From Atopobium sp. UBA2090 (GTDB lineage: Bacteria; Actinomycetota; Coriobacteriia; Coriobacteriales; Atopobiaceae), in NCBI GenBank assembly GCA_002331575.1, contig DCZG01000057.1:205-31686 (forward strand): DNA of 31,482 nt, written 5' to 3'. Below the pieces are notes generated by a model that did no database searches, had not been told where the DNA came from, and was given only the letters and a program-made list of their open reading frames with translations. Of the stretch, positions 1-7,291 are shown piece after piece. The first letter of the stretch is position 1. Each line of letters opens with the position of its first letter. Position numbers and translations under genes: made by a program.

Positions 1-20
1 GCAGGCACCTTTGGCAGGCG
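1..20. repeat. Partial TGCCAAAGG-type GGACAGG repeat, cut by the window edge
   Basis: The first bases contain AGGCACCTTTGGCA, matching the right part of the repeat at 3385-3436 read on the minus strand (ACAGG, CA, CCTTTGGCA). The left stem would lie outside the window, so this is a probable truncated member rather than a proven one. Confidence 0.4.
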
Positions 21-51
21 GTTGCCCCCGCCGCACCCCGCGTCGCCGACA

Positions 52-110
52 CCGCCCGCCGAAACGCCGGAATAGAGAACCTGGAAAAATAACCTGTCCC
101 CTTTTCCAGG
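52..110 (-). repeat. GGGGACAGG interspersed palindrome, TGGAAAA-stem type (copy 1)
   Basis: Inverted arms CCTGGAAAA (80-88) and TTTTCCAGG (102-110) enclose a loop carrying the core CCTGTCCCC, so the core GGGGACAGG reads on the minus strand. A conserved tail (CCGGCGTTTCGG on the minus strand) extends to about position 52. The same arms, core and tail recur at 20440-20498, 20873-20931 and 30641-30699. This copy lies just upstream of the glycosidase gene, unlike the other three, which lie at gene 3' ends. Confidence 0.85.
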
Positions 111-143
111 TATGATGGGAGACGGACGAGGAATGGAGGTCGC

Positions 144-3100
144 GTGAGCCACGGGGAACAGGGACGGACTTCGCGTCTCCGCAGGGTGCTGCACGTTTTT
201 GGCTGGGCTCTCGCCGCCGTCCTTCTCGCCGCGCTCGTGGCGATCAACGTGGCGGTCGCCCTTTTCGGCGACACCATCGAGGCCTATCTGGGAAGCGGTA
301 ACGTGGACATCTCCAACGAGAAGCTCGAGGCCACCATGGACGAGGGCCGCACCCTCGCCGAGCAGATCGAGGGCGAGGGAATCGTCCTCGTGCGCAACGA
401 GAACCAGACACTGCCTCTGCCGTCGTCGACCAGGCGCGTGAACGTCTTCGGCTGGGCGTCCACCGAGTGGGTCTCGAGCGGCTCGGGCTCGGGACAGACG
501 TCCGGCGACTCGACCAGCTTCCTCGACGCCCTCACCAGCGCCGGCATCGAGTACAACACCGAGCTCACCGACATGTACCGCAGCTTCCAGGGCAGCCGCC
601 CCTACCAGAGCAGCGGATCCCTCAACACCCACGCTTCCGAGTTCTGCCGGCTCTACGAGCCGTCGATCACCGACGAGACCTGCTACAGCGAGCAGCTCCT
701 GCAGGACGCACGCGACTACTCCGACACGGCCGTCGTCGTGATCTCTCGCGTGGCAGGCGAGAGCATCGACTGCCCCGAGCAGCAGTACCGCGTCCATGGC
801 CGCGGCGGTGACGTGGACGTCGACGCCACCCGCGGCTACCTCGAGCTCTCCCGAGAAGAGGAGGGGCTTCTCGCCTACGTGGGCGAGAACTACGAGCACG
901 TCATCGTGGTGGTCAACTCGACAAACGCGATGGAGCTCGGCGAGGTGGAATCCACGCCAGGCGTCGACGCGTGCCTGCTCGTGGGCACTCCCGGCGAGGT
1001 CGGCGCGAACTCGATCGCGAGCGTGCTTCTCGGCGAGACGAACCCCTCGGGCAGAACTACGGACACCTACGCGTATGACCTGCGGACGGCCGCCTCGTAC
1101 GCCAACGCGGGCGAGGAGGGCGAGGGATCCTACACCAACTCTGACGGCCTCTATCCTGCAGACGGCACCCTCAACACGAACGTCGGGACGACCGAGACAT
1201 ACGACGCGGTGCGCTTCGTCGACTACACCGAGGGCATCTTCGTGGGGTATCGCTGGTACGAGACCGCCGATGCGGAGGGCTATTGGAACGCCGTCGACAA
1301 CGGTCACGGCCAGGGCTATGACGGCGTCGTGCAGTACCCCTTTGGCTACGGTCTCTCGTACACGAACTTCTCGTGGGAGGTCGTGTCCCGGCAGCCGGGC
1401 GAGAACTCCACGGTCGGTCGCGATACCACCTACCAGGTCACGGTTCGCGTGACCAACACTGGCGGCGTGGCGGGGAAGGACGTCGTCGAGCTCTACTGCA
1501 CCCCGCCGTACTACGAGGGCGGCATCGAGAAGTCGTCGACGGAGCTCGTCGACTTCGCCAAGACCAAGCTGCTCCAGCCGGGGGAGAGCCAGGACGTGAC
1601 GCTCGAGTTCACCCTCGACGACGTGGCGTCCTACGACTACGACGACGCCAACGGCAACGGGTTCTCGGGGTACGAGCTCGAGCGCGGTGACTATGAGGTC
1701 GAGCTCAAGCGAGACGCCCATACGGTCGCCGACTGCGCCTATGCCTCGACCAGCCTCTGGTTGCCCCAGACCGTGCTCTGCGAGGCGGACCTCTCGACCG
1801 GGGCGACCGTCGAGAACCGGTTCACCGGCGCAGACGCCCTCGACGGCGTGTCCATCGACGGGACTGACTCGGGCGCGGACATCACCTACCTCACGCGTGC
1901 GGACTTCGCGGGCACCTTCCCCGCGGCGGTCGACGACGACCGCGTGATGAGCGACAGCATCCAGGCTCTCAACCTCTACGGCGACTCCCAGGTGGCCTCC
2001 GACGCCCTCGGATACTCGGACCTCGTGGGCAAGGTCTCACTCGCGAGCACCGCCTCGTCCGTCTCGTCTCCGTACTACCTGCTCTCAAAGGACGGCGAGC
2101 TGACCCCGCTCGGGCGGAAGCTCGGGGCCGACTACGGGTCGGCGGACTGGGACACCCTGCTCGGCCACCTCTCGGTCTCCGACATGGAGGCGCTCGTCCT
2201 CCATGGCTACATCTCCACGGGCGCCATCGATGCCATCGGCAAGCCGCTCACGAAGGAGGTCGACGGCCCCGCGCAGATCGGGTCGTTCAACCAGATCAGC
2301 TCCGGCGTGGGCTATCCCAACCCCACAGTGCTCGCCCAGACCTGGAACGAGACGCTTGCCCGCGAGTACGGGCGGCAGGTCGGGCTCGAGGCGGCGAGCA
2401 TCGGCGTCGACGGGTGGTACGCGCCGTCCGTCAACATCCACCGCACGCCCCTCGGCGGCCGCAACTACGAGTACTACTCGGAGGACCCGCTCATATCGGG
2501 CGTCATGGGCACCGCCGTCGTGGCGGGCAGCAAAGAGTCGGGCACGTACTGCTACGTCAAGCACCTCGCCGTCAACAACCAGGACTCCTTCCGCGACTCC
2601 CTCTACACGTGGATGACCGAGCAGAGCCTGCGCGAGATCTACCTCAGCGCGTTCCGCCACGGCGTGGAGTCAGGCGCCTTCACGGGCATCATGACCTCGT
2701 ACAACCGCATCGGCGCCACATGGACCGGTGGCAACCAGGCGCTGCTCACGAACGTGCTCAGAGGCGAGTGGGGCTTCAAGGGCTGCGTCATCACCGACTA
2801 CTGCGACCACCAGCAGTACATGAACGCCGACCAGGAGTTGCGGGCTGGCGGCGACCTCTACATGGACGGCGTCTTCCGCAACGGCTCGTTCTCGTACGGC
2901 TACACGCAGGCGGAGCTCTCGGAGGCGGTCGGTACGGGGGGCGAGGTGGGTGCCATCGACTACTACGTCAACCTCCGACGGGCGACCAAGGACGTGCTCT
3001 ACATCTGGCTCGATGCCCGCGAGGCGAACCTCGAGTACAACGAGCAGGTGCAGACCGCCGTCGAGACGGGCGACGTGGCTGCTGCCGAGAACTTCGACGA

Positions 3101-3239
3101 GCGTCCGATCAAGACCGCTGGTCTCCCGTACGCCGGCATCGCCGTGGCGATCGCGGACTGCGTCGTCGCGCTGCTTATCGTGCTGCGAGTGCACCGGGCT
3201 CTCGGGCGCCGAGCTGGCGAGAAGCCCGTCGGCCGCTAG
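144..3239 (+). CDS. Membrane-anchored, domain-permuted family 3 glycoside hydrolase (beta-glucosidase-like)
   Basis: Predicted exo-acting beta-glycosidase of family GH3, 1031 residues. The usual order is reversed. After a membrane segment (about residues 15-40) comes the alpha/beta sandwich normally found C-terminally, starting at LVRNENQTLPLP (about 82). A fibronectin-III-like domain (about 430-545) follows, and then the (beta/alpha)8 barrel. The barrel carries KHLAVNNQ (K806-H807) and VITDYCDH, whose Asp near 885 is the expected nucleophile. A second hydrophobic segment (about 990-1010) ends in a basic tail, so the protein may be anchored at both ends with the catalytic part outside. Permuted GH3 enzymes are known from rumen bacteria such as Ruminococcus albus and Butyrivibrio. 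The start is GTG with GGAGGT at 135-140, a short spacing of 3 nt. The exact substrate cannot be read from sequence. Confidence 0.9.
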   Translation: MSHGEQGRTSRLRRVLHVFGWALAAVLLAALVAINVAVALFGDTIEAYLGSGNVDISNEKLEATMDEGRTLAEQIEGEGIVLVRNENQTLPLPSSTRRVNVFGWASTEWVSSGSGSGQTSGDSTSFLDALTSAGIEYNTELTDMYRSFQGSRPYQSSGSLNTHASEFCRLYEPSITDETCYSEQLLQDARDYSDTAVVVISRVAGESIDCPEQQYRVHGRGGDVDVDATRGYLELSREEEGLLAYVGENYEHVIVVVNSTNAMELGEVESTPGVDACLLVGTPGEVGANSIASVLLGETNPSGRTTDTYAYDLRTAASYANAGEEGEGSYTNSDGLYPADGTLNTNVGTTETYDAVRFVDYTEGIFVGYRWYETADAEGYWNAVDNGHGQGYDGVVQYPFGYGLSYTNFSWEVVSRQPGENSTVGRDTTYQVTVRVTNTGGVAGKDVVELYCTPPYYEGGIEKSSTELVDFAKTKLLQPGESQDVTLEFTLDDVASYDYDDANGNGFSGYELERGDYEVELKRDAHTVADCAYASTSLWLPQTVLCEADLSTGATVENRFTGADALDGVSIDGTDSGADITYLTRADFAGTFPAAVDDDRVMSDSIQALNLYGDSQVASDALGYSDLVGKVSLASTASSVSSPYYLLSKDGELTPLGRKLGADYGSADWDTLLGHLSVSDMEALVLHGYISTGAIDAIGKPLTKEVDGPAQIGSFNQISSGVGYPNPTVLAQTWNETLAREYGRQVGLEAASIGVDGWYAPSVNIHRTPLGGRNYEYYSEDPLISGVMGTAVVAGSKESGTYCYVKHLAVNNQDSFRDSLYTWMTEQSLREIYLSAFRHGVESGAFTGIMTSYNRIGATWTGGNQALLTNVLRGEWGFKGCVITDYCDHQQYMNADQELRAGGDLYMDGVFRNGSFSYGYTQAELSEAVGTGGEVGAIDYYVNLRRATKDVLYIWLDAREANLEYNEQVQTAVETGDVAAAENFDERPIKTAGLPYAGIAVAIADCVVALLIVLRVHRALGRRAGEKPVGR

Positions 3240-3295
3240 CCACCGCGCCTTTCATGTCCGCGAACCTCCCGAGGGGGCATCGGCCTGCCCGCGAG

Positions 3296-3353
3296 TTACG
3301 CACGAAGGGCCCTTTTTCGGCGTTTTGGCAAAATAGAGGCCCCTCGTGCGTAA
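3296..3353. repeat. 16-bp inverted repeat hairpin 3' of the glycosidase gene
   Basis: TTACGCACGAAGGGCC (3296-3311) pairs with GGCCCCTCGTGCGTAA (3338-3353) with one mismatch, around a 26-nt loop containing TCGGCGTTTTGGC. That loop motif resembles the conserved tail of the GGGGACAGG palindromes. It lies 56 bp after the glycosidase stop codon and could act as a bidirectional terminator for the two convergent genes, although it lacks a clean T-run. Confidence 0.6.
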
Positions 3354-3384
3354 ATACCCCGTTATTCCCCATCGGCTCACGCCA

Positions 3385-3436
3385 CCTGTCCTGCCAAAGG
3401 TGCCTGTCCTGCCAAAGGTGCCAACGCCCTTTGGCA
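3385..3436 (-). repeat. Tandem GGACAGG repeat, TGCCAAAGG-stem type
   Basis: An 18-bp unit CCTGTCCTGCCAAAGGTG occurs twice head to tail (3385-3402, 3403-3420). The second copy's TGCCAAAGG (3410-3418) pairs perfectly with CCTTTGGCA (3428-3436). On the minus strand the core reads GGACAGG, as in the other dispersed palindromes here, but with a different stem. It sits just beyond the lemA terminator, with the core on the lemA sense strand. Confidence 0.75.
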
Positions 3437-3454
3437 GCCAAAGGGACACCCTAC

Positions 3455-3490
3455 GAAAAAAAGAGGCCCCGACCAGGTGGCCGGGACCTC
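3455..3490 (-). terminator. Rho-independent terminator of lemA
   Basis: On the minus strand AGGTCCCGGCC pairs, with two wobble-type mismatches, with GGTCGGGGCCT and is followed by a run of seven T residues (the A-run at 3456-3462 on the plus strand). It begins about 20 nt after the lemA stop codon. Confidence 0.85.
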
Positions 3491-3511
3491 GGACGTGCCG
3501 TGGGATTCTCT

Positions 3512-4063
3512 CTAGAACTTGACGCTCGGCGCCTGGCGCACGGACTCGTCGGTGACGGTGAAGCCCTGACGCGGCTGGAACTTGCTGCCCGCGACGATGT
3601 TGCCGGGGAAGGTTTTGATGGCGTTGTTGTACTCGAGGACCACGTCGTTGAAGCTCATGCGCGCGTAGCTGATCTTGTTCTCGGTATCGGTGAGGTCGGT
3701 CTGGAGCTGCTGGAAGTTCGCGTTGGCCTTGAGGTCGGGGTAGGCCTCGGCGACGGCGAACAGGCTCTTCAAGGTGCCGGCGAGCACGTTGCTCGCATCC
3801 ATCTTGGCCTCGGGCGTAGTGGCGTTGGCAACGGCGGAACGTGCGGCAGTGACTGCCTCGAGAGTGCCGGACTCGTGGGCGGCATACCCCTTGACCGTCT
3901 CCACGAGGTTCGGGATGAGGTCGTTTCGGCGCTGGAGCTGGGCGTCAATCGTCTGCCAGGCGTTGTCGCACTTGTTGTCCGCCGTGACGATGCCGTTGTA
4001 GATGGTGACGAACCAGACGGCGACAAGGACGATGACCACGACGAGGATGATGATGGCGGTCAT
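3512..4063 (-). CDS. lemA: LemA family protein
   Basis: A 183-residue protein with one N-terminal membrane segment (about residues 2-22, rich in Ile and Val). The LemA helical domain follows, with YNGIVTADNKCDNAWQTID, the motif RRNDLIPNLVETVKGYA and the conserved SYARMSFNDVVLEYNNAI block. LemA proteins are membrane-anchored helical bundles of uncertain role, often linked to envelope functions. The chosen ATG at 4063 has GGGAG about 5 nt upstream and puts the membrane segment directly at the N-terminus. An upstream in-frame extension to 4393 lacks family-like sequence. The gene stands alone, without the TPM/YgcG or HtpX partners that often accompany it. Confidence 0.93.
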   Translation of the reverse strand: MTAIIILVVVIVLVAVWFVTIYNGIVTADNKCDNAWQTIDAQLQRRNDLIPNLVETVKGYAAHESGTLEAVTAARSAVANATTPEAKMDASNVLAGTLKSLFAVAEAYPDLKANANFQQLQTDLTDTENKISYARMSFNDVVLEYNNAIKTFPGNIVAGSKFQPRQGFTVTDESVRQAPSVKF

Positions 4064-4112
4064 GGTGCTCCCTTCAAAGGATGTGAGGTGTGCAGCCCGC
4101 ATAAGCACTCTG

Positions 4113-4118
4113 AGTATA
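4113..4118 (-). promoter_or_regulatory. Possible -10 element for lemA
   Basis: TATACT reads on the minus strand about 50 nt upstream of the lemA ATG. No convincing -35 box is seen at the proper distance, so this is tentative. The rest of 4064-4377 shows no gene or strong structure. Confidence 0.3.
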
Positions 4119-4377
4119 CACAAGAGCGAGCCGCGACACGAAGCACGCCCCGATGGCGGGGCCAGTGAGGCCCCCCGTGCCCCACTGGATTTCTCGCCAT
4201 GGCATGCGACGCACGTTCTGCCTGGCCAGGAGTAATTCTGCCGTGGTCTTCTTTTCGACGTTGCACGCCGCGTTCGATGGGGCCTTTCCCGTGACCCCTG
4301 GTCTCGCCCCTCTCCCTCGCCGCCGAGATTCCATCGAAGCGAGAAGTCTCGTGGCAAAAGAACTTTTCGGATTTCGC

Positions 4378-4406
4378 TTGCGCTGGTCCACACGCCGCGC
4401 TATAGT
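4378..4406 (+). promoter_or_regulatory. Promoter of the aldolase-PTS operon
   Basis: TTGCGC (4378-4383) and TATAGT (4401-4406) are separated by 17 nt, which is close to the sigma-70-type consensus. The predicted transcript starts near 4413 and leaves a leader of about 90 nt before the aldolase ATG. Confidence 0.6.
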
Positions 4407-4410
4407 GCCA

Positions 4411-4450
4411 ATTGTACGAACAACCGAACAACCCAACATTCGGACAAATT
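4411..4450 (+). promoter_or_regulatory. Putative operator over the operon start site
   Basis: The A/T-rich stretch after the -10 box carries ATTGTACG and repeated CGAACAA/CCGAACAA-like half-sites, ending in GGACAAATT. ATTGTACG recurs in the leader of the GntR-type gene (9774-9781), suggesting control of both by that regulator. This rests on a short shared word only. Confidence 0.35.
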
Positions 4451-4504
4451 AGAATCACGGCAGTCACCATTGCCTGTCACACGCGTAGAACGCAGGAGGA
4501 AGTA

Positions 4505-5350
4505 ATGTACACAACGCTTGAGAAGGTCCTGGAAGAAGCCGACGAACTGAACATGGCCGTTGGCGCGTTCAACACCCATAACCTCGAAATGGTCCAGGCC
4601 ATCGTCCGCGCCGCATGCAACCAACGGACCCCCGTCATCATTCAGACCTCCGAAGGCACCGCCAAGTACGTTGGCATGAAGACGCTGGTCGCGGTCGCGA
4701 CATCTCTTGCCGACGAGTACGGCGTGAACGTCGACCTCCACCTCGATCATGCAAAGAACTGGGACAACATCCGTGAGGCCGTTGACGCTGGCTATGGTTC
4801 GGTCATGTTCGATGGTTCCGCCCTCCCGTTCAAGGAGAACATCCTCGGGACCAAGCGCGTCGTCGAGTATGCGCATGCGGCCGGTGCGTCCGTCGAGGCC
4901 GAGCTTGGCACCGTGGGTGGTACCGAAGACGGCGTCGCCGTCGACGCGGGGGAAGTGCGTCTGACCGACCCCGACGACGCGGTCGAGTTCATCGACAAGA
5001 CTGGCATCGACGCGCTTGCCGTGGCAATCGGCACGAACCACGGGCAGTACAAGTCCAAGACCCATATCAACTTCGAGGTCCTCGACTCCATCCACAAGGT
5101 CGCGACCAAGCCCCTCGTGATCCACGGCGGTACAGGCGTCTCCGATGACGACATCCACCATGTGATCGACCTCGGCATCCGCAAGTTCAACGTCGGCACC
5201 GAGCTTCTCGTCCGCTGGAACCGCACGTCCAAGGAGCTCTACGACACCAACAAAGAGAACTGCTCCAACAGGAACAACGTGGTGCCCGCGCTTGACGTCA
5301 TCACCGAGATTGTCGAGCACAAGATCAGCCTGTTCAAGAATATCCAGTAG
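4505..5350 (+). CDS. Class II ketose-bisphosphate aldolase (Fba/GatY/KbaY/IolJ family)
   Basis: A 281-residue zinc-dependent aldolase that would cleave a ketose 1,6-bisphosphate or related phosphorylated sugar into dihydroxyacetone phosphate and an aldehyde. Visible motifs are HLDHAKN (catalytic Asp and zinc His), VEAELGTVGG (metal-binding Glu), AIGTNHGQYK and the phosphate-binding IHGGTGVSD. ATG at 4505 is preceded by AGGAGG (4494-4499). An upstream TTG in the same frame gives a non-homologous extension that overlaps the promoter region. It heads an operon with a PfkB kinase and a PTS, which fits a LacC/LacD- or GatY-like role after sugar uptake. Sequence alone does not separate fructose, tagatose and deoxy-keto-gluconate substrates. 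Confidence 0.92.
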   Translation: MYTTLEKVLEEADELNMAVGAFNTHNLEMVQAIVRAACNQRTPVIIQTSEGTAKYVGMKTLVAVATSLADEYGVNVDLHLDHAKNWDNIREAVDAGYGSVMFDGSALPFKENILGTKRVVEYAHAAGASVEAELGTVGGTEDGVAVDAGEVRLTDPDDAVEFIDKTGIDALAVAIGTNHGQYKSKTHINFEVLDSIHKVATKPLVIHGGTGVSDDDIHHVIDLGIRKFNVGTELLVRWNRTSKELYDTNKENCSNRNNVVPALDVITEIVEHKISLFKNIQ

Positions 5351-5394
5351 CACCTGGCGAGGTGCGGAGTCCGGACGCTCTGGAAGTCCGGCTC
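5351..5394 (+). promoter_or_regulatory. Intercistronic hairpins between aldolase and kinase genes
   Basis: CACCT/AGGTG (5351-5364) is followed by GAG-t-CCGGAC pairing with GTCCGGCTC (5367-5394). There is no T-run, so these look like mRNA-stability or processing hairpins rather than a terminator. Confidence 0.4.
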
Positions 5395-5419
5395 GATCGA
5401 GACTCGAGGGGAGGGGAAC

Positions 5420-6343
5420 ATGGGAATCTGCTGTGTGGGACAGGCCGTCTATGACATCATCGGCCGTGTGGACGAGGCGCTTGCGCCCGATACCAAGTAC
5501 CGCATCGACGAGCACGTCGAATGCCCTGGCGGGCCCGCGCTCAACAGCGCGTGCGTCTGTGGTCTGTGGGGCGCAGGGGTGTCCCTCGTCGCCCGGGTCG
5601 GAGATGACGCGTACGGCGTCCTCGTCCGTGAAGGTCTCGCGCGCTTCGGTGTGGATGCGAGCTCGATGATTGATGACGCGGCTGCCAGGACCTCGTTCAG
5701 TCTCGTCATCGTGAACGGCGAGACGGGCGGACGCACCATCTTCAACTTCCCGTCGCCCGAGGGTGAGACCTCCGTCAGGCTCCCAGAGGCTGCTCCGGAC
5801 GTCATTCTCAGCGACGGCCACGAACCTGAGGCGAGCCTCGAGCTCATGCGTGCGTTTCCCAATGCCGCGAGCGTTGTTGATGCAGGAACGTGTCGCGAGA
5901 GCACCCTTGCCGTCGCTCGTGGGGCCGACTACCTTGTGGCCTCTCATGACTTCGCCAACCAGTACCTCAACCGCCCCCTGGCGCTCGATACCGACGCGGC
6001 GCTTCTCGACGACCTTCTCGCCCTGCGCGACATCAACCACGGCAGGGTCATCGTGACCCTCGGCAGCGAGGGCCTTGTCTACCTCGACGGCGACAATCCC
6101 ACGCGCATGCCCGCATTCGACGTCAGCGCCATCGACAGCACGGGGGCGGGCGACATCTTCCATGGTGCCTTCGCCTTCGGGCTCGACCACGGTTTGAGCA
6201 TGCGCGACTGTCTGCTCCTGTCATCGATGGCCTCCGCCATCTCGGTTACGCGCCAGGGGAGCCAGACGTCGATTCCGACATTGAGCGAGGTACTCAACCG
6301 GTTGAGGTCATATGGCATAGAATTCGTCGGGCTCGGGGCCTAA
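5420..6343 (+). CDS. PfkB/ribokinase-family carbohydrate kinase
   Basis: A 307-residue sugar kinase. It shows the N-terminal PGGPALNSACVCGLWGA segment for substrate binding. The C-terminal DSTGAGDIFHGAFAFGL is the PfkB signature 2, with the catalytic Asp in GAGD. GSEGLVYLDG lies in the nucleotide-binding region. The start ATG follows GAGGGGAACA. It lies 69 nt after the aldolase and 60 nt before the PTS IIA gene. The expected reaction is a second phosphorylation of a PTS-imported sugar phosphate, giving the bisphosphate that the aldolase splits. An alternative is phosphorylation of an unphosphorylated sugar or deoxy-keto acid, as IolC does. The substrate is unknown. Confidence 0.9.
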   Translation: MGICCVGQAVYDIIGRVDEALAPDTKYRIDEHVECPGGPALNSACVCGLWGAGVSLVARVGDDAYGVLVREGLARFGVDASSMIDDAAARTSFSLVIVNGETGGRTIFNFPSPEGETSVRLPEAAPDVILSDGHEPEASLELMRAFPNAASVVDAGTCRESTLAVARGADYLVASHDFANQYLNRPLALDTDAALLDDLLALRDINHGRVIVTLGSEGLVYLDGDNPTRMPAFDVSAIDSTGAGDIFHGAFAFGLDHGLSMRDCLLLSSMASAISVTRQGSQTSIPTLSEVLNRLRSYGIEFVGLGA

Positions 6344-6403
6344 ACGACGACAGCGTCTGTTACGCCGTGGCTCACACATGACAGCACCTAGAGGGGGAGA
6401 ACG

Positions 6404-6880
6404 ATGCAAGAGGAGAACAAAACTGAGGTCGCAAGTCTATCTGACCTCTTGAAACCCGAGAACGTCCGCGTCATCGACGGCGTTCGGGACTGGAAGGATG
6501 CGGTTCGCATCTCGCTCAAGCCTCTGGAGGACGGCGGCTACGTCGAGCCTCGCTATGCCGAGAACGTCATCAAGGACACCATCGAGCTTGGGCCCTACTA
6601 CGTGCTCACGGACGACGTCGCGCTCATACACGCCCGTCCTGAAGAGGGAGCCATCAAGAAGCAGCTTGCTGTGACCCTCGTGCATCAACCGGTCGTCTTC
6701 AACGAGACGAGCTTTCCCGTGCGCATCCTCTTCGCCCTGGCGGCGGAGGATTCCACGTCTCACATCGAGGTCATCAAGATGCTTGCGAACTTCTGCATGG
6801 ACGAATCCCGAGTCGCGGCGGTCACAGAGTGCACCGAACCGAGCGACATCTACCAGATACTCATCAACTCGGCCGAATAG
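6404..6880 (+). CDS. PTS EIIA component, mannitol/fructose/ascorbate superfamily
   Basis: A 158-residue cytoplasmic EIIA domain that accepts phosphate from HPr and passes it to EIIB. The phosphorylatable His lies in DDVALIHARPEEGA, typical of UlaC/SgaA-type EIIA_2 domains. The segment VRILFALAAEDSTSHIEVI is also family-typical. The N-terminal 20 residues are polar and variable. The upstream AGAGGGGGAGAACG supplies a Shine-Dalgarno. It is followed 59 nt later by EIIB and then EIIC, so the three PTS proteins are separate polypeptides in the order A-B-C. Confidence 0.9.
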   Translation: MQEENKTEVASLSDLLKPENVRVIDGVRDWKDAVRISLKPLEDGGYVEPRYAENVIKDTIELGPYYVLTDDVALIHARPEEGAIKKQLAVTLVHQPVVFNETSFPVRILFALAAEDSTSHIEVIKMLANFCMDESRVAAVTECTEPSDIYQILINSAE

Positions 6881-6939
6881 CGGCGCATCCGCACGAAACG
6901 GCCTTGTCAACTTCGAGAAAGACGAGGGGAGGTATATAT

Positions 6940-7236
6940 ATGGTCAGAATTATCGCCGTATGCGGCGCAGGCCTGGGGAGCAGCTTCGCATGCCAGATGG
7001 CAATCGAGCAGGCAATGCAGGCGCTTGGCGTCGAGGTGAAGGTTAGTCACACCGACACGACCTCGATTGGGGCTCTCGTCAGCAAGGCAGACATCGTCTG
7101 CTGCGGCTCCAACTTCCGGAAGCTCGTCGAGAAGAAGAACCTTCCGGTTCCCGTCGTCTATCTCGATCGTCTCGTGGACAAGAAGGAAATCACCGAGAAG
7201 CTCACCCCGATTCTGAAGGACATGGGGAAGCTCTAG
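6940..7236 (+). CDS. PTS EIIB component, UlaB/SgaB type
   Basis: A 98-residue EIIB protein. The active-site Cys is in IIAVCGAGLGSSFA near the N-terminus, within the phosphate loop of the family, and DIVCCGSNF follows in the middle. ATG at 6940 is preceded by AGGGGAGG (6925-6932). An in-frame extension back to 6829 overlaps the EIIA gene and has no homologous sequence. It would transfer phosphate from the upstream EIIA to the sugar carried by the downstream EIIC. Confidence 0.9.
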   Translation: MVRIIAVCGAGLGSSFACQMAIEQAMQALGVEVKVSHTDTTSIGALVSKADIVCCGSNFRKLVEKKNLPVPVVYLDRLVDKKEITEKLTPILKDMGKL

Positions 7237-7291
7237 GAGATTGACCGACCGTCAGCTCGTCCGCATGTATCACTTGTAGGAAGGAAGCGCC

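Noticed and set aside
4064..4393. N-terminal extension of lemA
   Set aside because: The extension has no family similarity, and a Shine-Dalgarno with a signal-anchor start is present at 4063.
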